64,000 bases of DNA, from NCBI RefSeq assembly GCF_000409775.1, contig NZ_KE332393.1:128171-192170 (forward strand), read 5' to 3'. This DNA is from Litchfieldella anticariensis FP35 = DSM 16096 (GTDB lineage Bacteria; Pseudomonadota; Gammaproteobacteria; Pseudomonadales; Halomonadaceae). Each line of letters starts with the position of its first letter. Within the stretch, counting starts at the first letter, position 1. The notes beneath the pieces are model-generated. The model saw nothing but the letters and a program-made list of their open reading frames with translations, was not told where the DNA came from and did no database searches. A program made the translations under genes and the position numbers. Positions 36,822-46,626 of the stretch are shown here, one piece after another.

Positions 36822-38113
36822 CCAGTGGACTCCCTCAGAGTCGCAAACGCGGCCTTTGCCCCATCCAGTGTCATCTGGATGTCTTCCGGCGTGTGCGCGC
36901 TGGACATGAACCCAGCCTCATAGGCCGAAGGCGCCAGGTAGACCCCTTGATCGAGCATCGCCGAGAAAAAGCGCCGGAAGACATCGGCATCGCAAGCCGT
37001 GGCCTGGGCAAAGTTTTCCACTTGCGACTGTGCAGTGAAGAACACGCCGAACATGCCGCCTACGCGTTGAGTGATCATGGCCACTCCCGCGGCATCAGCC
37101 CGCTCCTGAAGACCCGAACACAAGGTCTCGACTCGTTGCGCCAAGGCCTGATGAAAGCCTGGTTCGCGAATCTTGGAAAGCAGTGCAATTCCCGCCGCCA
37201 TGGCCAGTGGATTGCCGGCCAGGGTACCGGCCTGATAGACCGGTCCCAGCGGGGAGATCTGTGACATGATCTCACGCTTGCCACCGAACGCACCGACAGG
37301 CATGCCCCCGCCGACGATTTTACCCAGACAGGTCAAATCCGGCATGACGCCATAGAGACTCTGAGCCCCGCCAAGAGCGACCCGAAAGCCGGTCATCACC
37401 TCGTCGAAAATCAGCACACTGCCGTACTCGTTACAGACACGACGCAAGCCTTCCAGAAAACCGGGCACAGGCGGAATGCAATTCATGTTACCGGCCACCG
37501 GCTCGACGATGATACAAGCTATCTCATCGCCGATTTTCGCGAAGCACTCTTCCACCGCCTCCATGTCATTGTAGGGAAGCGTCACGGTGTGTTCGGCCAA
37601 TGCCGCCGGCACCCCCGGCGAACTGGGTTCACCATGCGTCAGGGCACCGGAACCAGCCTTGACCAACAACGAATCCGAGTGGCCATGATAGTTGCCCTCG
37701 AACTTGACGATCTTGTCGCGTCCGGTATACCCCCGTGACAGACGAATTGCCGACATGGTGGCCTCGGTCCCGGAATTGACCATCCGTACCAGTTCGATAC
37801 TGGGAATGATCTCGCAGATCAGATCGGCCATGGTGGTTTCGATGGCGGTGGGCGTGCCAAAGGAGAGACCGTTGTCGAGGCGTTCACGCACCGCGCCCAG
37901 TACCTCCGGATCGGCATGACCGGTAATCATCGGCCCCCAGGATCCGACATAGTCGATATAGCGCTGGCCCTCGACATCAAACAAATAGGCGCCCTGGGCA
38001 CGTTCGATGAATACCGGCGGTCGCTCCAGTCCCTTGAAGGCACGCACTGGCGAGTTGACACCACCGGGAATGTGACGGCAGGCCTGTTCGAAGAGCTGTG
38101 CGGAAGTGGTCAT
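36818..38113 (-). CDS. hemL: Glutamate-1-semialdehyde 2,1-aminomutase
   Basis: PLP enzyme that forms 5-aminolevulinate, the C5-pathway precursor of heme. The 431 residues match Hem[24 protein letters not shown] near the N-terminus, [16 protein letters not shown], and the PLP lysine in [20 protein letters not shown] at 38113 has AAGAGG 8 bases upstream; an earlier ATG at 38140 is less likely. The spacer directly upstream contains three DnaA boxes. It is translationally coupled to the fusion kinase. hemJ, of the same pathway, is encoded nearby on the same strand. Confidence 0.97.
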   Translation of the reverse strand: MTTSAQLFEQACRHIPGGVNSPVRAFKGLERPPVFIERAQGAYLFDVEGQRYIDYVGSWGPMITGHADPEVLGAVRERLDNGLSFGTPTAIETTMADLICEIIPSIELVRMVNSGTEATMSAIRLSRGYTGRDKIVKFEGNYHGHSDSLLVKAGSGALTHGEPSSPGVPAALAEHTVTLPYNDMEAVEECFAKIGDEIACIIVEPVAGNMNCIPPVPGFLEGLRRVCNEYGSVLIFDEVMTGFRVALGGAQSLYGVMPDLTCLGKIVGGGMPVGAFGGKREIMSQISPLGPVYQAGTLAGNPLAMAAGIALLSKIREPGFHQALAQRVETLCSGLQERADAAGVAMITQRVGGMFGVFFTAQSQVENFAQATACDADVFRRFFSAMLDQGVYLAPSAYEAGFMSSAHTPEDIQMTLDGAKAAFATLRESTG

Positions 38114-38146
38114 GGAAGCCTCTTGCGTCTGGGAAAACAAAAGATC

Positions 38147-38201
38147 TGTGGATAACTATCTGGACAATGCGGATAACTTTCCGTGATTACCCTGTGGATA
38201 A
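38147..38201 (-). promoter_or_regulatory. DnaA-box cluster upstream of hemL
   Basis: Perfect TGTGGATAA boxes at 38147-38155 and 38193-38201, with a one-mismatch box TGCGGATAA at 38168-38176 between them. All have the same orientation, 21 and 25 bases apart, within 90 bases of the hemL start; the last overlaps the end of thiE. Possible DnaA control of hemL or a DnaA titration site. Confidence 0.6.
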
Positions 38202-38876
38202 GCCCTGAATCGTCGCCTCTAACGGGGGTTCTCGCGACAATGACCGATTCAACGCTCTTACCCTGGCCTCGATGTCCTCGCCCCCGAATACCGCATGTAC
38301 ACAAGCGAGTAACTCGGCACCGGCACGACGTGCCAAGTGGATATTGTCATGACCGATGCCACCAATCGCGGCGCGCGGCAGGCCGAAATCAGCAGCTTTG
38401 CCAAGCAGCGCCAGGTTGGCCGGTGGTGCATCCGGCTTGGTGCTCGAAGCGAAGAAACGTCCAAACGCCAGGTAACTTGCCCCGGCTTTTGCGGCCTGCT
38501 CGGCCAACTCCAAGCGACCATGACAAGTCGCTCCAATGATCGCTTGTCCTCCCAAGCGTTGCCTGGCTTCGGACAGTTCGCCATCATCCTGGCCCAAGTG
38601 AAGGCCAACATTGGCATGTCCTTCACGACGTAAGCGTAGCGCCAGTTCGACATCATCGTTGATGATCAAGGGCACCCCGTAATCCTGGCACAGTGCCGTC
38701 AAGGTACGAGCCTGCCGCCATCGCTTGACGTCATCCATCGACTTGTCACGATACTGCAGTAACGCCAAGCCACCGCGCAGTGCACACTCGCAACCGTCGA
38801 ACAACTGCGCATCATCCGGTAACAGACCGGCGTCAGTAATCGCATAGACCCCATGGGTCCAGTCATGATGGCTCAT
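38187..38876 (-). CDS. thiE: Thiamine-phosphate synthase
   Basis: Joins HMP-PP and THZ-P to thiamine monophosphate. The 229-residue TIM-barrel protein has YAITDAGLL, LLQYRDKSMDD (the QYRxK motif), PLIINDDVELAL, GLHLGQDD and AFGRFFASSTK, all ThiE signatures. ATG at 38876 overlaps the thiD stop by 4 bases (ATGA). The longer in-frame start at 38999 would overlap thiD by over 120 bases and is rejected. It forms a pair with thiD. Confidence 0.94.
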   Translation of the reverse strand: MSHHDWTHGVYAITDAGLLPDDAQLFDGCECALRGGLALLQYRDKSMDDVKRWRQARTLTALCQDYGVPLIINDDVELALRLRREGHANVGLHLGQDDGELSEARQRLGGQAIIGATCHGRLELAEQAAKAGASYLAFGRFFASSTKPDAPPANLALLGKAADFGLPRAAIGGIGHDNIHLARRAGAELLACVHAVFGGEDIEARVRALNRSLSREPPLEATIQGLSTG

Positions 38877-39715
38877 GATGGTGCATCCTGTCGGCTTAGG
38901 TCGGAATGTTGCCACAGACGCCGCGGTAGCGACTGACCACTTCCCGGACACCAGCCATGCTTGAGTGTCTGCCAGGTGTAGGCCTGAGCCTGTTCGCAAG
39001 CCAATACCAGACTCTCACCGGCTGCCAGACGAGTGGCCAATGCCGCAGCCAAGGTACAACCCGAGCCATGAAAACTGCCGGTCAGCCTCGGCCAGTGCCA
39101 TTGACGTCCATTGTCGGGGGTATGCAGAGTGTGGACAACCTGATCGGGTGCTGAGCCCGCTGGCGGCGTGTCGGTGCCGGTGACCAGTACCGCCTGGCAA
39201 CCCAGCGATAACAAGGCCACGGCACGATCGGTATCATTGTTCGCTTCGCGTCCTACCAGCTGTGCCAGTTCTTCACGATTGGGCGTAAGAATATCCACAA
39301 GCGGTAGCAGACGGCTGCGAAATGCATCGAGCAATTCAGCTGTGGATAACATTTTCCCGCCACCGGCCTTGAGTACCGGATCAGCCACCAGAGGTACTCC
39401 TGGGTAACGGTTCACGATATCCATGACCGCATCCAATGCGTCAAGGCTGGCAATCAACCCAACCTTGATCGCCGCCACCTTGAACTCAGTCAGAGCTGCC
39501 GCCATGGCTCGCATGTCATCGCCCCGACATGGCATGAGATGGTGTACGTCATGACAGTTCTGCACTGTAAGTGCCGTAGGAATAGTCAATGGCCAGCCAC
39601 CACAGGCGGAAATCGCCTCGGCATCGGCAACCAGACCGGCACCGCCGGTCGGGTCATGCCCCGCCAGTACCAGAACGACCGGCAGATATCGGGTGGTGTG
39701 CAATGTATTCCCCAT
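38873..39715 (-). CDS. thiD: Hydroxymethylpyrimidine/phosphomethylpyrimidine kinase
   Basis: Phosphorylates HMP and HMP-P in thiamine synthesis, supplying ThiE. The 280-residue ribokinase-like protein has VLVLAGHDPTGGAGLVADAEAI at the substrate site, LTPNREELAQLVG and TGSFHGSGCTLAAALAT (GSGCTxxAA, the anion hole and catalytic region). It overlaps the hemJ stop by one base. A perfect DnaA box lies inside at 39341-39349. Confidence 0.94.
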   Translation of the reverse strand: MGNTLHTTRYLPVVLVLAGHDPTGGAGLVADAEAISACGGWPLTIPTALTVQNCHDVHHLMPCRGDDMRAMAAALTEFKVAAIKVGLIASLDALDAVMDIVNRYPGVPLVADPVLKAGGGKMLSTAELLDAFRSRLLPLVDILTPNREELAQLVGREANNDTDRAVALLSLGCQAVLVTGTDTPPAGSAPDQVVHTLHTPDNGRQWHWPRLTGSFHGSGCTLAAALATRLAAGESLVLACEQAQAYTWQTLKHGWCPGSGQSLPRRLWQHSDLSRQDAPS

Positions 39716-40146
39716 CAGAACGGCTTGACCACGACGAGAATGACAATCCCCAGCAAGGCAATGACCGGGGCTTCATTGAACCAGCGAAAGAACACATGAG
39801 ACTTCTGACAGGTACCCGCCGCCAACTTCTTCAGATACGCCAGACAAATATGGTGGTAGACGATCAGTGCCACCACCAGAGCCAGCTTGGCATGCAACCA
39901 GCCTTGACTCAGGAAAGCCGGCACCAGTGCCAGCAACCATCCACCAAGCACCAGCACGACAATCATGGAAGGGAGCATGATGCCACGATACAGCTTGCGT
40001 TCCATGATCCGGAAATAGTCGATCGCCTGTTGGTCGCCACGATCGCGAGCCAAGGCATGGTAGACGAACAGGCGCGGTAAATAGAACAGTGCGGCGAACC
40101 AGGTCACCACGGCGATCAAATGCAGCGCCTTGATCCACAAATACAT
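39715..40146 (-). CDS. hemJ: HemJ-type protoporphyrinogen oxidase (CopD-like membrane protein)
   Basis: A 143-residue inner-membrane protein with four predicted membrane segments. It begins MYLWIKALHLIAVVTWFAALFYLPRLFVYHA, where the His and Trp pattern matches HemJ, the oxidase that forms protoporphyrin IX in bacteria without HemG or HemY. FNEAPVIALLGIVILVVVKPF at the C-terminus is also typical. It lies in a leftward run with thiD, thiE and hemL, so two heme-pathway genes are close together. Confidence 0.85.
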   Translation of the reverse strand: MYLWIKALHLIAVVTWFAALFYLPRLFVYHALARDRGDQQAIDYFRIMERKLYRGIMLPSMIVVLVLGGWLLALVPAFLSQGWLHAKLALVVALIVYHHICLAYLKKLAAGTCQKSHVFFRWFNEAPVIALLGIVILVVVKPF

Positions 40147-40205
40147 TCCGGCTCCTTAGTCCCCTAGTGACAACACTGCCATCCTTATCGTCATGAGGCG
40201 TGCGT

Positions 40206-41957
40206 CTATGGCTTGTAACGATAGTAGTTCTCGATAGCGTCACGAGTGATGATACCGGAAATTCGTCGCATCATCGGTGTCGAGGTATTATCCACATATA
40301 GAGCGTCAACGGCATGATCGTTCAAGCGGTCGAACGCTTCCGAGAGCGTCGCCTGCAGGTGAATAGGCGCCATTTCCAAGCGTTGACCGGGAACTTCGAG
40401 CAAGTCCAGTCGTTCTTCCTTGGCCCATAGTTCCTCGTCGAGCAGAACTCGAGCCAGATCTGCCGCCTTTAGCGCCAAGGTTGGCTCATCGTCGCTGGAA
40501 CTCACGATCACGATCCAGGAGGGCTTGCTCTCCAGCAAGCTCTTGGCTTCCTCGCGACTCACCATACGCCGCGTCTTGGCCACATTACGCTCCATGACCG
40601 CTGGCACGGAAACGCGTGACAATGCCTGCCTCAGCGGCAACTGCAGCGGGTGCAGGCCATGCCGAGTGAGATTGATGAAGAAACCATCGCAACGGCACAA
40701 TTGTCGTGCCGTAAGCCCCGAAATCACCACCGCGAGCATACCGGGCAGAATGATATTGGGGCTATGAGTCAATTCCAGTAGCGCCATCAATGCTGCCAGA
40801 GGTGCCTGCAGCACCGCTCCCATCATCGCCGCCATGCCTAGCATGGCGAACAACCCTGGCTCCGCTGAAACCTGAGGCCAGATCCAGCTTCCCAGCATGC
40901 CACTCAAGGCACCGGCAGCCGCCCCCATTACCAACACCGGCCCGATGATGCCGATTGGCACACCACAAGCCACGGTAAAAGCAGTGAGCAATAACTTGCC
41001 AATCACCAGCGCAATCAACACATCCACGGCCAGTTCCCCACCCAGAGATGCGGCCAAGCTGTCATAACCGATACCCTGTACCTCGGGATACCACCAGGCA
41101 ACGGCACCGGTAGCAAGTCCCACCGCCGCCAGTCTGAGCCACAATGGCCAGCTCGCCAGCCGCCCCCCACTTTTGGCCACATGGATGAATCCCCCGGCCA
41201 GTAAACCAATCACCAGCGCAGTGACCACGATCCATGGCAGGTTGAACAGAGACCCCAGTACCATACTGGGTACCTGGAAAGCTGGCTCGGCACCATAAAC
41301 CAGTTGCGCTACCAATGCCCCCATGGTCGACGCCAGGATCACGGGCATGAAGCCGGCGATGGTGTACTCCATCATCACCACTTCCATGGCGAAGATCACA
41401 CCAGCGATGGGAGTATTGAACGACGCCGAAATTCCCGCTGCCGTGCCGCACGCCACCAGCACCCGCAAGCTGTTGTGTGGCAAGCGAAGTCGTTGACCCA
41501 GCCCACTGGAGGCCGCTGCGCCCAGGTGGATGGCCGGCCCCTCGCGACCAGCAGACAAGCCACCAACCACCGAGACAACGCCTACCCACCATTGGTTGAT
41601 CCAGTTGCGCAGTGGAAATCGCCCTTGGTGATAGGTCAGACGCTCGATGACATGAGCGATGCCCAGCTTGCGCGCACCGGGGGGCTGCCGCCACAACCAG
41701 AGCCCGATCAGCGTTACCGCCACCAGTGGCAAACCAGCCCGAACCCAAGGAACCAGCCCTTCGAAGGCTTCAGGATTGTCACCTGGCATCAGTGCCAATG
41801 ATCCCAAGTCCAGTAACAATCGAAATCCCACCATCAGGCTGCCGGTAACGACTCCCGAAGCCAGTCCCAGCACGCATAGTTGGGGCAAGGCATCGACATT
41901 GGCCAGCTGGTGGCGAAAGCGTTCCAGGCTCAGATTAGGCAAACGTAGTCGTGGCAC
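40206..41957 (-). CDS. CLC-family chloride channel or transporter with C-terminal CBS domains
   Basis: A 583-residue membrane protein with about ten hydrophobic segments and the CLC anion-pathway motifs SAGREGPAIHLGAAA (with the gating Glu of GREGP) and GVPIGIIGPVLVMGAAAGA. The cytoplasmic tail (about 430-583) contains a CBS-type region ending GIITRDAIENYYRYKP. It is a ClcB-like proteobacterial CLC; whether it is a channel or a Cl-/H+ exchanger is not certain. A role in anion homeostasis would suit a halophile. One perfect DnaA box (40288-40296) lies in the tail coding region. Confidence 0.88.
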   Translation of the reverse strand: MPRLRLPNLSLERFRHQLANVDALPQLCVLGLASGVVTGSLMVGFRLLLDLGSLALMPGDNPEAFEGLVPWVRAGLPLVAVTLIGLWLWRQPPGARKLGIAHVIERLTYHQGRFPLRNWINQWWVGVVSVVGGLSAGREGPAIHLGAAASSGLGQRLRLPHNSLRVLVACGTAAGISASFNTPIAGVIFAMEVVMMEYTIAGFMPVILASTMGALVAQLVYGAEPAFQVPSMVLGSLFNLPWIVVTALVIGLLAGGFIHVAKSGGRLASWPLWLRLAAVGLATGAVAWWYPEVQGIGYDSLAASLGGELAVDVLIALVIGKLLLTAFTVACGVPIGIIGPVLVMGAAAGALSGMLGSWIWPQVSAEPGLFAMLGMAAMMGAVLQAPLAALMALLELTHSPNIILPGMLAVVISGLTARQLCRCDGFFINLTRHGLHPLQLPLRQALSRVSVPAVMERNVAKTRRMVSREEAKSLLESKPSWIVIVSSSDDEPTLALKAADLARVLLDEELWAKEERLDLLEVPGQRLEMAPIHLQATLSEAFDRLNDHAVDALYVDNTSTPMMRRISGIITRDAIENYYRYKP

Positions 41958-42091
41958 GATACCGCAATCCTTGTGGAGTCGGCGCCGCTCGAGGCTCCAG
42001 GGAGGTCAAGCGTGCAGGAAGATGTCACACTGCTTAAAGGTGTATCATATTGAAAGAATCACGTCTCAACCGGCCATCAAAGGAGTCCTTC

Positions 42092-43126
42092 GTGATCAAG
42101 GTAGGTATCGTCGGCGGTACCGGGTATACCGGCGTCGAATTGCTGCGGTTGTTGGCAGGTCACCCCGAAGTCGAAATCGAGGCGATCACCTCACGCTCGG
42201 AAGCCGGTCTCGCCGTCGACGAGCTCTATCCCAATCTGCGCGGCCACTATCCCGGTCTGGCATTCTCCGAGCCGGATCCTGTGCGCCTGGCCGCGTGCGA
42301 TGCCGTATTCTTCGCTACGCCGCATGGTGTCGCTCATGCCCTGGCCGGCGAACTACTAGAGCGCGGCACTCGGGTCATCGACCTATCCGCCGACTTCCGT
42401 CTCAAGGACGCCGAAGAGTGGGCACAATGGTATGGTCAACCGCATGGCGCCCCAGGACTGCTTGAAGCCGCCGTTTATGGTTTGCCGGAGGTTAATCGCG
42501 ATGCTATTCGCCAAGCGCGGCTGATAGCCGTACCAGGTTGCTATCCCACAGCCGTACAACTGGGATTGCTGCCGCTGCTGGAGCAGCGGTTGATCGACCT
42601 CGACCATGTCATCGCCGACTGTAAGTCTGGTGTCACTGGAGCGGGACGAGGGGCCAAGGTGAGTTCATTACTGGCCGAAGCCAGCGAGTCGATGAAAGCC
42701 TACGGTGCCAGTGGCCATCGTCACCTGCCAGAAATTCGCCAGGGCCTGGCACAGGCGGCAGGACAAGCCGTGGGTCTGACCTTCGTGCCCCATCTAACGC
42801 CCATGATTCGTGGCATCCATGCCACCCTTTACGCTCGACTCACTAGCGAACCGGGCGACTTGCAGGCACTCTTCGAGCAACGCTTTGCCGATGAGCCGGC
42901 AGTGGATGTGATGCCCTTCGGTAGCCATCCCGAAACCCGCAGCGTCAAGGGAACCGATATCTGCCGTCTTGCTGTGCATCGCCCCGGCGGTGGTGACACC
43001 GTGGTGGTGCTGGCAGTGATCGATAACCTGGTCAAGGGAGCATCGGGACAGGCCATCCAAAACCTCAACCTGATGTTCGGTTTCGATGAAATGGCCGGGC
43101 TCCAAGCGCCAGCACTCATGCCCTGA
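42092..43126 (+). CDS. argC: N-acetyl-gamma-glutamyl-phosphate reductase
   Basis: NADPH-dependent third step of arginine synthesis. The 344 residues carry the nucleotide-binding [19 protein letters not shown], the active-site Cys150 in VPGCYPTA, and HRHLPEIRQ. The start is GTG at 42092, with AAAGGAG six bases upstream; an in-frame ATG at 42050 adds 14 residues without homology. A hairpin follows, separating it from erpA. Confidence 0.96.
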   Translation: MIKVGIVGGTGYTGVELLRLLAGHPEVEIEAITSRSEAGLAVDELYPNLRGHYPGLAFSEPDPVRLAACDAVFFATPHGVAHALAGELLERGTRVIDLSADFRLKDAEEWAQWYGQPHGAPGLLEAAVYGLPEVNRDAIRQARLIAVPGCYPTAVQLGLLPLLEQRLIDLDHVIADCKSGVTGAGRGAKVSSLLAEASESMKAYGASGHRHLPEIRQGLAQAAGQAVGLTFVPHLTPMIRGIHATLYARLTSEPGDLQALFEQRFADEPAVDVMPFGSHPETRSVKGTDICRLAVHRPGGGDTVVVLAVIDNLVKGASGQAIQNLNLMFGFDEMAGLQAPALMP

Positions 43127-43136
43127 CCGCCGAATG

Positions 43137-43166
43137 CCCCAGCAAAAGTTGACCCTTTTGCTGGGG
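43137..43166 (+). other. Hairpin between argC and erpA, followed by a DnaA box
   Basis: A 12-bp stem, CCCCAGCAAAAG / CTTTTGCTGGGG, with a TTGACC loop. There is no U-tract. A perfect TGTGGATAA box follows at 43169-43177, 41 bases before the erpA start. Confidence 0.6.
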
Positions 43167-43217
43167 ATTGTGGATAATAATGAGCAAGCTACTATTTACC
43201 AACATGGGAGCGAATCC

Positions 43218-43586
43218 ATGAGCGGTGCCGAATCCTTCGAACCAGCTTCCTATACCCCCAAACCGATGTTGCTGACCGATAACGCCCAAGGTCGGTTACG
43301 TACCTTGATCGCCGAGGAAGGCAATCACGCCCTGAAGTTGCGTGTCTATGTCACCGGTGGCGGTTGTTCAGGCTTCCAATACGGCTTTGACTTCGCCGAT
43401 GAAACCAGCGACGACGATACCCTGATCGAGTTCGACGATGTTGCCATGATCGTGGATCCACTTTCCTACCAGTATCTGGTCGGCTCCACCGTGGACTTCG
43501 AAGAAGGCCTCGCCGGGGCCCGTTTCGTGATCAAGAATCCCAACGCCACCACCACCTGCGGCTGTGGTTCTTCATTCATGGTCTGA
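43218..43586 (+). CDS. erpA: Iron-sulfur cluster insertion protein ErpA
   Basis: A-type carrier that delivers Fe-S clusters to apo-enzymes such as IspG. The 122-residue protein has the three cluster-binding Cys: Cys50 in [11 protein letters not shown], and Cys114 and Cys116 in [13 protein letters not shown] at 43218 follows GGGAG by 8 bases and fits the family; longer in-frame starts overlap argC and are not conserved. The argC-erpA order is seen in other gammaproteobacteria. Confidence 0.95.
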   Translation: MSGAESFEPASYTPKPMLLTDNAQGRLRTLIAEEGNHALKLRVYVTGGGCSGFQYGFDFADETSDDDTLIEFDDVAMIVDPLSYQYLVGSTVDFEEGLAGARFVIKNPNATTTCGCGSSFMV

Positions 43587-43724
43587 GTTTCACTCGGACC
43601 ATGACCTCACCATCGATCTTTCCCCCTCTGAGGCAGACCATTCCCCTCTAACTTGACGCTTTCCCCATGACTCGCCATGGTTAAAGGTGAGTTCTATAAA
43701 CAATATTTCTAAATGGGGAACCCA

Positions 43725-44513
43725 ATGAAACTTCACGAACTGACCCACCATACCCTCAAGACTTCCTCACTAGTGGCTTCCATGGTGCTGGGTCTGGGGC
43801 TGTCGGTGCAGACATTCGCCCAGCAGCCAGAGGTCAACGTGGTCACCGATCCAAGCTTCGTCCCTTTCGAGATGATGGACCAGGAAAGCGGCGAAATGGT
43901 CGGGTTCGACATGGATATCATCAGAGAGGTCGCCGACCGTGCCGGCTTCAAGATCAATCTCGAAACCATGGACTTCAACGGCATCATCCCAGCCGTGCAG
44001 ACCGGTAATCAGGAAATCGCCATCGCCGGCATTACCATCACTGAAGAACGCGCCGAGATCGTCGACTTCTCCGATCCCTACTACGACAGTGGCCTGCGAA
44101 TTCTGGTACGTGCCGACAACGACAGCGTCGAAACCATCGAGGATCTGGCCGGCTCCAGTATTGCCACCAAGATCGGCTCCACCAGCCACAACTTCCTGAG
44201 AGAACAGTTCGGCGGGGATACCGACATCACCCCTTATCCAGGGACCAGCGACATGTTCATGGCGCTGCTCGGCGGCAGTGTCGATGCCGTCTTCTACGAT
44301 GCTCCCAATGTCGGCTACTTTGCCCAGACCCGTGGGGAAGGTCGCACCAAGGTGGTAGGTCCTCTCTACGAGGGGCAACAATATGGCATCGTCTTCCACA
44401 AGGGCAGTGAGTGGTTGGAGCCCACCAACGAGGCCCTGGCCGCCATGCGCGAGGACGGCACTTACGACGAGATCTATGCCAAATGGTTCGGTAGTGCCGC
44501 TGACGACGAATGA
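43725..44513 (+). CDS. Periplasmic amino-acid-binding protein of an ABC transporter (glutamine type)
   Basis: A 262-residue family 3 solute-binding protein. The signal peptide ends near [10 protein letters not shown]. The domain opens with [29 protein letters not shown] and contains [22 protein letters not shown], the ligand-contact region of GlnH-like proteins. GGGGAA precedes ATG 43725. It is followed by permease and ATPase genes. A 12-bp hairpin (44533-44561) lies after its stop, as often found where the binding protein is made in excess. The substrate, likely a polar amino acid, is not certain. Confidence 0.87.
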   Translation: MKLHELTHHTLKTSSLVASMVLGLGLSVQTFAQQPEVNVVTDPSFVPFEMMDQESGEMVGFDMDIIREVADRAGFKINLETMDFNGIIPAVQTGNQEIAIAGITITEERAEIVDFSDPYYDSGLRILVRADNDSVETIEDLAGSSIATKIGSTSHNFLREQFGGDTDITPYPGTSDMFMALLGGSVDAVFYDAPNVGYFAQTRGEGRTKVVGPLYEGQQYGIVFHKGSEWLEPTNEALAAMREDGTYDEIYAKWFGSAADDE

Positions 44514-44532
44514 TCCCTTTACACAATGCGTG

Positions 44533-44561
44533 GTGGGGTCGGGTTTCACACCCGGCCCCAC
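44533..44561 (+). other. Intercistronic hairpin between binding-protein and permease genes
   Basis: GTGGGGTCGGGT pairs with ACCCGGCCCCAC (one G-T pair) around TTCAC. It probably stabilises the upstream message or attenuates read-through into the permease gene. Confidence 0.6.
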
Positions 44562-44625
44562 TGCTGTGTGTCCCACCGATACGCCTACAGCGCACGCTTG
44601 ACTCGTCGCAGCGGGAGATTTTCAC

Positions 44626-45297
44626 GTGGACGTGACCTTTGAATTCGACTGGGCAGCCGCCCTGGCTTCGATTCCCCATCTACTACCGGGGATCCCCTAT
44701 ACGCTGCTGATTTCCTTTGGTGGCCTGGCCATTGGTTTCATAATCGGTATCATCTTCGGCCTGTTGCGAATCAGCCCCCTTCACTGGCTGCGGCTTCCGG
44801 CTGGCCTGTATATCGAGGTATTTCGCGGCACCCCAGTGCTGGTACAGGTGCTATTCATCTTCTATGGGCTGCCGCAGATTCTCGGCGGTCCGATCAATGC
44901 CCTGGTCGCGGGTATCGCCGCCATTGCCGTCAATTCCGGAGCCTATATCTCGGAGATCGTGCGCGGCGGCGTGGAATCCATCGAACGAGGCCAGCGTGAG
45001 GCCGGCTTGTCGCTGGGACTGTCAAGAACCCAAGCCTTCCGCTACATCATCTGGCCTCAGGCCCTTCGCCGCATGATTCCTCCACTGGGCAACCAAGCCA
45101 TCATCAGCATCAAGGACACGTCCTTGTTCTCGGTCATCGGCGTCGGCGAACTGGTCCGCCAGGGCCAAGTGTATATTGCCACCACTTTCACCGCCCTCGA
45201 GGTCTATCTGATGGTGGCCTTGTTGTACCTGGCTATCACCTGGAGCCTTTCTCTCATCCTGCGTACGCTGGAACGCAAGGGCCTGGTCGGACAATAA
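44626..45297 (+). CDS. Amino acid ABC transporter permease (GlnP/HisM type)
   Basis: A 223-residue inner-membrane permease with about five membrane segments. It has the cytoplasmic EAA loop (QREAGLSLGLSRTQAFRYIIWPQALRRMIPPLGNQ) that contacts the ATPase, and the family signature YIEVFRGTPVLVQVLFIFYGLP. The start is GTG at 44626 with GGGAG nine bases upstream. A single permease gene suggests a homodimeric channel. Confidence 0.9.
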   Translation: MDVTFEFDWAAALASIPHLLPGIPYTLLISFGGLAIGFIIGIIFGLLRISPLHWLRLPAGLYIEVFRGTPVLVQVLFIFYGLPQILGGPINALVAGIAAIAVNSGAYISEIVRGGVESIERGQREAGLSLGLSRTQAFRYIIWPQALRRMIPPLGNQAIISIKDTSLFSVIGVGELVRQGQVYIATTFTALEVYLMVALLYLAITWSLSLILRTLERKGLVGQ

Positions 45298-45306
45298 GGA
45301 TCGCCC

Positions 45307-46077
45307 ATGAATCACTCCAACTCAGCTTCGAACAAGCCCATCGTCCATATGGACAAGGTCAACAAGTATTTCGGCAGTCTCCATGTGCTGCAAGATATCG
45401 ACCTCGAGATCACCCCTGGGGAAGTCGTCGTCATCATCGGTGCCAGTGGCTCGGGCAAGTCGACCCTGATCCGTTGTGTCAACGGCCTGGAGGAATTCCA
45501 GAACGGTCATATCGAGGTCGACGGCAACGAGCTGCTGCCGAACGGCAAGAGTTCGAAGGCCCTGCAGACCATCCGCACCGAAGTCGGCATGGTCTTTCAG
45601 CAATTCAACCTCTTTCCTCACTTGAGCGTGCGTGACAACGTCACCCTGGCACCGATCAAGGTACGCCGACTCGACCGTGGCCGGGCCACCGAGATTGCCA
45701 ACAAGCTACTGGAGCGGGTCGGGATCAGCGACCAGGCCGACAAGTACCCGAGCCAGCTCTCTGGCGGCCAACAACAGCGAGTGGCCCTGGCCCGCGCCCT
45801 GGCCATGGAACCGCGCTTGATGCTATTCGACGAACCGACTTCGGCGCTCGACCCGGAAATGATCGGTGAGGTACTCGACGCCATGCGTGAACTGGCCAAT
45901 GAAGGCATGACCATGATGATCGTTACCCACGAGATGGGATTTGCCCGTGAAGTTGCCGATCGCGTCATCTATATTCACGGCGGCCAGATCGTCGAACAGG
46001 GCTCACCCCGCGAGGTCTTCGACAACCCGCAACACGAACGGACTCAGAACTTCCTGTCGCGTGTGCTCAAGCACTGA
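45307..46077 (+). CDS. Amino acid ABC transporter ATP-binding protein (GlnQ type)
   Basis: A 256-residue ABC ATPase: Walker [17 protein letters not shown]-loop [12 protein letters not shown], signature [17 protein letters not shown], Walker [15 protein letters not shown] and H-loop [14 protein letters not shown]. The sequence is typical of polar amino acid importers (GlnQ, HisP, GltL). AAGGA lies 6 bases before the ATG. It is the last gene of the three-gene operon, which ends in a strong terminator. Confidence 0.92.
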   Translation: MNHSNSASNKPIVHMDKVNKYFGSLHVLQDIDLEITPGEVVVIIGASGSGKSTLIRCVNGLEEFQNGHIEVDGNELLPNGKSSKALQTIRTEVGMVFQQFNLFPHLSVRDNVTLAPIKVRRLDRGRATEIANKLLERVGISDQADKYPSQLSGGQQQRVALARALAMEPRLMLFDEPTSALDPEMIGEVLDAMRELANEGMTMMIVTHEMGFAREVADRVIYIHGGQIVEQGSPREVFDNPQHERTQNFLSRVLKH

Positions 46078-46112
46078 ACGGTGCCAACTTCCACACTCAA
46101 TTCGCCATCTCC

Positions 46113-46148
46113 ATGGGCCTACCGACGACCGGTAGGCCCATTTTTCTT
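46113..46148 (+). terminator. Rho-independent terminator of the amino acid ABC operon
   Basis: A 12-bp stem, ATGGGCCTACCG / CGGTAGGCCCAT, with a 5-base loop is followed by TTTTTCTT. This is a textbook terminator, and it insulates the mnmG spacer from upstream transcription. Confidence 0.92.
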
Positions 46149-46626
46149 CATGTGGATAAATTCAGCGTCAAACAGCACCTTCTTTTCCACAAAGCCGCAT
46201 GGTTGCCCTCATCAAGCCAGTTACCCCACCATGTGCACAGCCACGGTGACAAACACGGGACTCACCAGTGCATAACCGGTGATTCGTTCCGCATGTGGGC
46301 AAGTCATGATTTCATCCACAGGCACATGACATGCTGTACGCAAGTGCTACGCGCCTTGTCCAACTTTTGGCTAACATTTTATCGAATTGATTATTAACAT
46401 AAAATATGGCTTATCCACAAAAAATGTCCACACCAATAATCATTACCACAACAGAACTTCCTTTCTCTTTCTTTAATATTGATATTGGGAATGTCGCTAT
46501 TTCCTATCGGACATCATCCGGATGTGGAAAACCCCTGACGGTTACCCACAGGAGGTTTATACTGGGCGGCTGATTTCACCCTCTGTTTTTCATTACGGCG
46601 CAGAATCGCGCCATTCGAGGTGTTAC
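46149..46626. other. mnmG upstream spacer, second candidate replication origin
   Basis: About 480 gene-free bases with an AT-rich core (46365-46500). Perfect DnaA boxes lie at 46151-46159 (reverse) and 46411-46419 (forward). One-mismatch boxes lie at 46183-46191 (TTTTCCACA), 46312-46320 (TCATCCACA), 46523-46531 (TGTGGAAAA) and 46542-46550 (TTACCCACA). The position beside mnmG (gidA) is where E. coli keeps oriC. It must also hold the mnmG promoter, which I could not pin down. Confidence 0.6.

Noticed and set aside
38877-38999. Extended thiE start at 38999
   Set aside because: The extra residues are translated from within thiD and are not ThiE-like; the ATG at 38876 overlaps the thiD stop in the usual coupled way.
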